NCBI GenBank assembly: GCA_030549205.1
Contig: JAUKTV010000016.1
Span: forward strand, 620,001-684,000
DNA: 64,000 bases
Source: Apiosordaria backusii
Taxonomy: Eukaryota > Ascomycota > Sordariomycetes > Sordariales > Lasiosphaeriaceae
Reading direction: 5' to 3'
The notes under the pieces are model-generated. The model saw only the letters and a program-made list of their open reading frames with translations. It was not told the DNA's origin and made no database searches. The position numbers were made by a program, and so were the translations under genes. This document shows positions 57,171 to 64,000 of this stretch, piece after piece. How positions within the stretch are numbered: position 1 is the stretch's first letter; the number at the start of each line of letters is the position of its first letter.

Positions 57171-59747
57171 ATGAAGCGCTACCTCCTCGGTTTGGCGGGC
57201 AAGCCATCACCTGAGCCCGAGCCCGAGCCCGCCCAAACGGCGCAAGCGTCCGACCCCAAAAGTGGGACTGACCCAGCAGACGCCATCACCGAAGGGATCA
57301 AAAACCTGTCCACAGCGGACCAGCATAAAGATTCACACAATGAACCAACAGCGAAAGATGACCAGCATGAACGGGCACAGCCAAGTACAGCCTCACCAGG
57401 CGATGAGGAGGACTGGAGTTCAGGCGACGAGACGGTCGTCGAGCAGACCATCCCTCATCCCAAGCAGGACATGATCGACCACATCATGAAGAGCCTGTGT
57501 TCTTCACTTGACTCCAAGATCTCAGAGTTGACTCAGTTCGCCAGCGTTGCCAAGCTCGAGAAGTCATTCAAAGTCGCCGACCTTCCAGCAGTTCCCAAGA
57601 AGGGGAAGGTGCCGGATGTGGTCAAGCCTCGAGAGCAACAGGAAAAGGAGGCCACAGAGCCTGTGGTGGAAGAAAAAGAGAGCAAGCAGCAAGCAGTAAC
57701 CAAGCCCATGAAGCTTTCAGACTTGTCCAAACCCAAACCAAGCCCATCTGCGGCTCCTCCTCCTCCTCCTCCTCCCGCTCCGGCTCCCGCTTCGGATGCA
57801 GAGCCTCAACAGGACTTCGCCTCGCTTTTGTCAACTGCCAGATCACCACCTGCTCTGGCCTCTGCTGCTTCACCCAGCTTTCCTTCTACGACTTTCGGCG
57901 CTTTGCATTTAGCAAGCATGCCCTTCATAAACCCCATGATGGCGAATTTCCCCTCAGTCGAGCCTTTATCAACTCAACGACCTACACAAAGCTCCGCTCG
58001 GCCCGTCAGACCAACGCAAACACCAGCACCGTTTATTGCGCCAGCTCCTAGTTTGCCTTTATCTCCTGCACCTTCACCGCCAGCAGGAGATCACCCGTCG
58101 CCACCATCAGCGAAGAGGAGCGCCAAGAGATCATTGGAAGCCGAGTGGCAAGAGACTTCAGAACCAGATGTGCATACCCGCTTCGGCCATGATCATGGAA
58201 CCCACCTACGTAGAGGTTCAGCTGTGCCGGTTCCTTTCGGCATTGGCCGTATTAGTGCTAGAGCACCCGCCACTTCCTCACAAGTATCACAGTCACGGCA
58301 ACTTCATACTGCCACTCAATCTCGAGCACCGGCCTTTGCACCTGGGCCTCTTGATGCGTCTAGATCAATCCCAAGCGTTGAATCTTTATTTGGGCCCCCT
58401 CAGCCCCGAGGTGCGTTAGTTCCAGAGCAAGAGCTATCTCCCAGAGCTGTGCCGGACATTGGTGCACAGGCTACTGCAAGGCGCCATCCTAGTGAGGCTG
58501 AGGTCGAGATAGCTGAAGATCATGATGGGAGACGCAAAAAGGCACGACGAGCTACGTCTGATAGTCCTGCCGGATTGATGAGAAGCGGCAACAAATTTGC
58601 CTGTCCGTACTTCAAGCGCAACCCTCGCAAATACCAGAAGTGGACGTCTTGCCCTGGTCCGGGATGGGAGGAAGTTCATCGGGTCAAGTATGTCTCTTGT
58701 TTACCTTACTCTTTGATGCTGGATAGACTTGACTCGGAATTCTTGTTAACAGAAAGCAGGACACATCTTTACAGACGACACAGGCTTCCAATCCAGTGTC
58801 CCCGCTGCTGGGATATTTTTGACGAAGACACTGTCCTTCAAGCGCATCTTCAGCAGGACCCGCCATGCACCATGCAGCAAAATAGGGTCCCTCACGAAGG
58901 CTTCACCAAGGATCAGGAAAAGAAACTGCGAAGTCGCAAGAAGGCTCAGCCAAACATGACGGACGAGGATAAATGGGCCGAGATCTACATGATCCTCTTT
59001 CCGGATGATGATCCCGAATCCGTTCCGACGCCTTGTACGTACCCCTTATCTTTCTCACCTGCCTAGATCCTGAGCTAACAAATCATAGACTACGATGATC
59101 AGGATGATGACACTGCCACCCCTGCTTCGGCCTTAGGTTCTGGCTCGAGCGATTTGGAGGACTATGCCACGTTTTTGAGAAGGGAAATGCCGACGCTTGT
59201 CCGTCGCGAGCTTGAGGTGCTGTTTCAACACGAGTCTCGAGATGTCGAGGATCGACTTCGATCCAAAGTTGAAGACATCATGCTTGGGTTGCAGCCCAAG
59301 TTGATGAGCCTCTACCGACAAAGCCAAATGCCGCTCAGCGAGTACGGCCCACCCCAAGACTTGCCACAACTGCAGATCCCTACAGACCAGCCGGCCCGAT
59401 GGGATAGTCTGAGCAGCAGCGAGCTCGATACCCCCGCTCTGTCAACCGGTACAGGAACGAGCATTGATCTGGGCGCAGGGATCCAAGCGACGTCCCCGTA
59501 CCAGCAGATGGCAGGAGGGGATGGCTTTGATCCCACCTTTGACTTCGGCTCGCTATCAGGTGTTGAATGGGATGGAAACCAGCTCCAATCTGGCACTGGC
59601 TATCAATTTCAACAACAAGCCCAGAACCTCAACTGGGATCAAGAGTTTAACAAACTGCTGAGCCCAGTGGTGTATGCTCCCCTTAATGGAGAACTTGACT
59701 TTTCAGCTGGATTTCAAGGTCCCTTTCAAGGATCTTACCAGGGGTAG
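57171..59747 (+). CDS. Pro-rich protein with degenerate C2H2-type zinc fingers
   Basis: Three exons, 57171-58687, 58760-59034 and 59089-59747, with introns of 72 bp (GTATGT...GCAG) and 54 bp (GTACGT...ATAG). The first intron is in frame and stop-free, but splicing restores VKTHLYRRH. The product has 816 residues. The N-terminal 450 residues are disordered, with Pro/Ala runs (APPPPPPPAPAPA) and acidic patches. The zinc module at about residues 475-560 reads CPYFKRNPRKY...CPG.GW...VKTHLYRRH then CPRCWDIFDEDTVLQAHLQ, a common fungal two-finger array. The C-terminal tail is Gln-rich. It is probably nuclear, in transcription or chromatin; targets unknown. Confidence 0.88.
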
Positions 59748-60148
59748 AGGGGGCGAATGACGCAACAAAAGACGGGGGCGAGCGTTGCAGTGTTATGACT
59801 TATGATGGTCTTTTTTGTGTCATGCTGTTGCTAGTATTGATTACTTTGTGGTTTAGATGCACTGCCTGAAAAAATGAAACAGTGTAGACTTCCTATTTGA
59901 GTAGTTCGGGAGCCGCATTGCGAGTTTTGTGTCGGCAGCAAAATAGCCGCCGGGAATACTACCTTGGCTTGGTTCCCAGTCGAGCCATGCTATCCAGAAC
60001 CCGGGTTGGTATTGGTATCCAAGATTGCTACCGCTGTGGAACCACTATGGACAGATTGCAGTTCTGGGAGTTTCATACGAGCGTGCTCTTCAGCTGCTCG
60101 CTGTTGTTGTGTCCACTGAACTGCGCATCACCAATCAAGCGAGTCACA
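59748..60148. other. Intergenic, SET gene promoter
   Basis: Short gap. The downstream frame is open through part of it but lacks a well-supported ATG. Confidence 0.4.
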
Positions 60149-61520
60149 ATGGCACTCTCAAGCATCTTATCTCTCGTCCTTCTTGCGTCGACAGGCAGAG
60201 CAAAGCACACATCATCAACCGGATTTCCCTCTGCAAAGCAACATTGTCCCCATCATCCAGCTGGCCGCTTGGAAACAGCTGCGTTACTTCCCAGTTGCCC
60301 ACTTCCAGGTCATATTGGTGTTTTGTCAGATGAGAGCGCAAACGCCATATTGTGGGACTATCCACCCAAGTGCATCTCACCTCCAGCAAAAGACAATACC
60401 ACAGTCCCAAGAATTGACTGCCTCTTCACTTCGACAACGTTCCGCAATGGCCATGGGATCAGCTTGATTTCTTCCACCCTGACAACATCTCACATTATCG
60501 GCGTCGGCTCCTTTGACGATGAGGCCCCTCCTCTCGGGGTCCAACGCCGTGAGAGCCTCGGCCCGGCCTATGAGATTGTTCCCGTGGAAGGAAAAGGTTT
60601 GGGTGTTGTTGCCAAGCGCAGGATCAAGCGGGGAGAAATCGTCATGTCCGACTACCCTTCCTTGCTCATTGGGACGGGATTTTTGGGATCAGCACAGCCG
60701 CATCATCGCAGGAGGATGCTAAAGCAAGCCATTAACCAGCTGCCTGAGAAACTGAGGTCAAAGGTCAGGGAGCTGTCTAGGGGTGCGGAAAAGTATGAGG
60801 TAGATGCGATACTGGGGCCGAATGCAAACACGGTCATGATTGGGGAGCAGGACGGGGAGCAGATGCATGTTGGCTTGTTTGCCGAGGCCGCGAGAATCAA
60901 TCATGGGTGTAGGCCAAACGTGCACTCAAGGTTTTCTGAGCGGAGGTTGACGATGGAGATCATGGCTCATGTGGCTATTGAGCCGGGAGAAGAGATTTTG
61001 ATGAGCTGTAAGTCCAGCCATCTCAGTACAATTCCTCAGAGCCACGACAGAGATTGCTAACTGACAAGCAGATGTCCCCATCACCACTGTTCGTGACGAG
61101 AGGCGAAAGTATTTGAAAGACCACTGGGGCTTCGACTGCAAGTGCCAGCTGTGCACGGGAACCAAAAATGACATAGAGGAGTCAGAGTTCTACCGCCGCC
61201 GTCAAAAGAGCCTGAAAGAAAGCATCGAAAGCGCTCGCGCTGAAGGCTTCTTCAAGGACGCGATCGTCATGAGCGGGGAGTGGCATGAGTTTAGCGAGTG
61301 GGACATGGTTCCTCCCCTTGCGCCTGAGTACCATGACAGCCTGGCAGACTTGCACTACTCAAACGGGGATTTGTTCAACGCGACAAGATATGCGAGAATG
61401 GCGTATGATGGATGGGTGAGGTTTGGGAGCGTGGATGATGAGAAGCTGGAACATTCGAAGACGGTTTTGGCAAAGATTGAGAAGGAATTTGAAAAGAGTT
61501 TGAAGTTTGAGAAGGATTAA
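60149..61520 (+). CDS. SET-domain protein with N-terminal signal peptide
   Basis: Two exons, 60149-61007 and 61072-61520, with a 64-bp intron (GTAAGT...GCAG), code 435 residues. The chosen ATG gives MALSSILSLVLLASTGRA, a convincing signal sequence; ATGs further upstream in the same open frame are possible. The SET core begins at YEIVPVEGKGLGVVAKRRIK and continues through RINHGCRPNVHSRF (the N-H motif, here NHGCRPN) to EEILMSY. A post-SET-like Cys segment follows (FDCKCQLC). The family methylates lysines and is normally nuclear or cytosolic, so the signal peptide is notable but seen in related fungal proteins. The C-terminal part is helical and TPR-like in other members. Confidence 0.87.
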
Positions 61521-62094
61521 GAGGAGTTTTACATGTTTTGCAGGAAGAGCATTATTGAGTCAAGTCATTACGAACTGTTGGGAAATGCGCCGCGTTTTCA
61601 GTCTGTTGATCATCGGTGTCAAAAGTCAACGCCGGGAGAGAAACACAAGCCCGAAGCAATGGTCGCATTCCAAGGCCATCATCCAATAAAGCCGCTCGTT
61701 TGGGGAAGGCTTTTGTCGATCATCTGCCATGGTGAAGGTACCTTCCATAACAGACAAATCCCATGCAGCAGGCTCGACACCAGTAGAGACGGAACGGATG
61801 CAAGAAGGGTTACATTGGGAGCTCAGCTACAGCTGATGTTTTCTGAAGAGCGTTTCGAACCATGGCGCACAACCATCTCGAGTCTAGAAATAACTTATCC
61901 TTCTTTCAGTAGGGTATGGCCGATGCCGCCGTTGCAGCTTCGCTTACTGCATGATTCTGTAAGCCGGTGATAAAGTGGCTACCTTAGACGCTGGAGCTCC
62001 TTTGCCATAGTCACCATATATAAGGGGCCCATAAACAGCTCAGGGTTGCGCATCAGCTTTTGGAGTCAGTGTATAACCGACAATTCCTCACAAA
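61521..62094. other. Intergenic, no gene seen
   Basis: Promoter of the FAD oxidase gene; includes a TATA box at 62017-62024. Short ORFs only. Confidence 0.5.
62017..62024 (+). promoter_or_regulatory. TATA box of the FAD oxidase gene
   Basis: TATATAAG, 71 bp upstream of the ATG at 62095. Confidence 0.55.
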
Positions 62095-64000
62095 ATGTGG
62101 CATCTTGGACCCTTAATAACGGCTACGCTCTTTGCTCACTATGTCATTGGTCTCCCCCCAAACGACTCTCACTTCACAGACGCCGACATCGCCGCCGTTG
62201 GGTCTTCAAACCTCCGCGGATCATCCTCTAGACCTCCAGCTCGCTGCAAAGCATTCCCTGGCGATAGCTCGTGGCCATCTGTGTCGGACTGGTCCCGTCT
62301 GAACCGCACACTCGGTGGAGTTCTGCTCAACCCTCTCCCTGCAGCCTCGGTGTGCTACCCGACCTCGGAAAATTTCAACGCCACATCCTGTAATTTCTTG
62401 TTCACTGGTGCCAGTCAAAGCACGTTTTGGTTTGACGATCCCCTCACTGTTCAAGGCACCTGGCCTCAGGGATTGACTTGCCCGCTGGTGAGAAATCCAC
62501 CGGCTAATGCGACTTGTACAAGGGGAGGGTACCCTGTATACGTGGTTAATGCAACAGAGCCAAAGCATGTCCAGACAGCAGTGAATTTTGCAAGGGAAAA
62601 GAATGTTCGTGTAATCATCAAGTAGGTTCTCGCCTGTCTTTATTGACATGTTGATTCAGGGGCTCAGGGGCTCAGGGGCACATGGGACGGGATGCTGACA
62701 GATGAAAAGAAACACAGGTCACGACTTTCTTGCACGCAACATCGGCGCAGGATCTCTCAGCATTTGGACTCATAATCTTAAGGGGTTTGAGTTCATACCA
62801 AACTACAGACACCCTGGCGGAAGCTATCGGGGTCCTGCTGCGTGGGTCGGAGCGGGGTTGCAGGTATATGAGGCGTTTCGACATGCCATGGCACACAATA
62901 TTACTTTGCCTGCTGCCTCTTGCCTGACAATCGGGTCCTATGGAGGATGGATTTCTGGCGGGGGTCACTCCCCTTTGTCGTCAAAGCATGGTCTAGGGGT
63001 TGACCAAGTTTTGGAGCTCAAGGTTGTGACAGCTGATGGGAAGTATGTCACGGCAAATCCTACCAAGAACCAGGATCTGTTTTTCGCTCTGCGAGGCGGC
63101 GGGGGCAGTGAGTATTTGTCTTTTCCCAAGGGATTATGGTCTTGAGGTTAACAGACGAAAACCAAGGCACATACGGCGTCATTACTTCAGCCATCGTGAA
63201 AGCCCATCCTGCCATCAACCTGACAATCGCATCCTTCAACTTCAACCTGGGAAATACGCCCTCGAATAGCCCATCTTCAAGTCCAACTATTACCAACAGC
63301 ACTGCGTTTTGGCTAGGCTTCAATGCTGTCTTTGCTTTTGGCATTCCTATTGTCGACGCAGGGGGTTACCTTTGGACGAACGGCTTGCCTTCAGGTCCTG
63401 GATTTGCTATGCAGGTTCAGGTGCAAATGCCGGGTCTGTCTCCAGACGAAGCAGTCTCTTTCACCCAGCCTCTTGTTGACGAACTCAACAGCTTCGGGAT
63501 TCCTGTCGCAAACATCACCGTTCGCACCCAGGTTTACAGCAGCCAGTCGTCAACGGGAGCGGGCGGAGCTCCTGGTGCGGGAGGTTATTTTGCTTCTCGT
63601 TTATTTCCCCGAGCAGCATACGTTGACCCTGTCCTCTTCTCCAAGGCTATGAGCGCTGCCAGGGTGCTGGTTGAAGCAGGGTATACATTTCATGGGCTGA
63701 ACATGGCACCCACACTCGAAGCAGCAGGAAACCCTTACCCGGCTGGTGTCAATCCTGTGTGGAGACACAGTGTAATGCATGCTGATGTTTTCGGTTTTAG
63801 CAAGCTCAACCTTGGAACAGCCACGGATGAGCAGGTAATTGCTGCCCAGCTTTCCCTGACAGATCTGATGGAGCCTCTCAAGCAGGCGACTCCAGGTGGA
63901 GGGAGTTATTTGAATGAAGGGGATCCTCACGAGCCGAACTGGCAACAGTCATTCTACGGGGACAATTATCCAAAACTCGTGAAGGTCAAGAAGAGTAGGG
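62095..64000 (+). CDS. Secreted FAD-linked (berberine-bridge-type) oxidase, 3' truncated by window
   Basis: Three exons are visible: 62095-62621, 62710-63107 and 63167 to beyond 64000. Introns are 88 bp (GTAGGT...AAAAG) and 59 bp (GTGAGT...CAAG). Joins restore IIKNTGHDFL and RGGGGSTYGVIT. Residues 1-20 form a signal peptide. Landmarks of the PCMH-type FAD fold are SWPSVSDWSRLN, YPVYVVNATEPKHVQTAV, KNTGHDFLARNIGAG, SCLTIGSYGGWISGGGHSPL and LALRGGGGS-like. Near the window end the BBE domain appears (YLNEGDPHEPNWQQ and FYGDNYPKL). The family oxidises alcohols, sugars or alkaloid-like substrates with covalently bound FAD; the substrate here is unknown. The remaining C-terminus is outside the window. 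Confidence 0.92.

Noticed and set aside
38000..64000. Possible secondary-metabolite cluster (regulator, SDR, FAD oxidase)
   Set aside because: No PKS, NRPS, terpene cyclase or other core enzyme, and housekeeping genes separate the candidates.

Overview
The window looks like a piece of a filamentous ascomycete genome, most likely a Sordariomycete. Introns are short (50-88 bp, GT...AG), and gene families are typical of moulds: a Zn2Cys6 regulator, GH128, a berberine-bridge-type oxidase, a TRPY vacuolar channel and a feruloyl esterase. Normal-GC gene blocks alternate with very AT-rich blocks in which every repeat is riddled with C-to-T and G-to-A changes. That is the signature of repeat-induced point mutation (RIP). 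I did not identify the species.

Layout. 1-605: start of a secreted feruloyl esterase running off the left edge, with a frame break in a C-run. 1.6-12.3 kb: AT-rich block holding a Gypsy-like solo LTR with a perfect 5-bp target duplication and a complete but dead 7.6 kb Copia element on the minus strand. 12.3-31.5 kb: mixed island with a kinase-like gene, an F-box gene, a small Cys-rich ORF and an Est1-type gene remnant. The island also carries a Tc1/mariner copy nested in a TIR element, a second Gypsy-like solo LTR, and a 3.2 kb DD34E Tc1-type element containing a minisatellite. 31.5-38.0 kb: second AT-rich block with ankyrin-repeat debris next to a solo LTR of the same Copia family. 38.0-64.0 kb: ordinary gene-dense euchromatin.

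The euchromatic genes are, in order: CinA-C amidohydrolase, Zn2Cys6 regulator, HSL-type hydrolase, APH-like kinase-fold protein, AAA ATPase, TRPY channel, GH128 glucanase, SDR, PNPOx-like flavin-fold protein, C2H2-like Pro-rich protein, secreted SET protein and a secreted FAD oxidase cut by the right edge. I see no core biosynthetic synthase, so I do not call a secondary-metabolite cluster. The genes look like independent housekeeping or accessory functions. The regulator at 41.6 kb and the hydrolase at 43.8 kb are convergent neighbours and could be functionally linked, but nothing in the sequence proves it.

The most informative structures are transposon archaeology: a TA-flanked insertion whose empty site is preserved in the opposite TIR arm, three 834-bp LTRs RIPped with opposite strand polarity, and a transposase whose catalytic acids and Trp codons carry G-to-A changes. 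Two proteins also appear to lack a key catalytic residue (hydrolase His to Asn; APH-like Asp to Gly). I found no clear undescribed multi-gene system.
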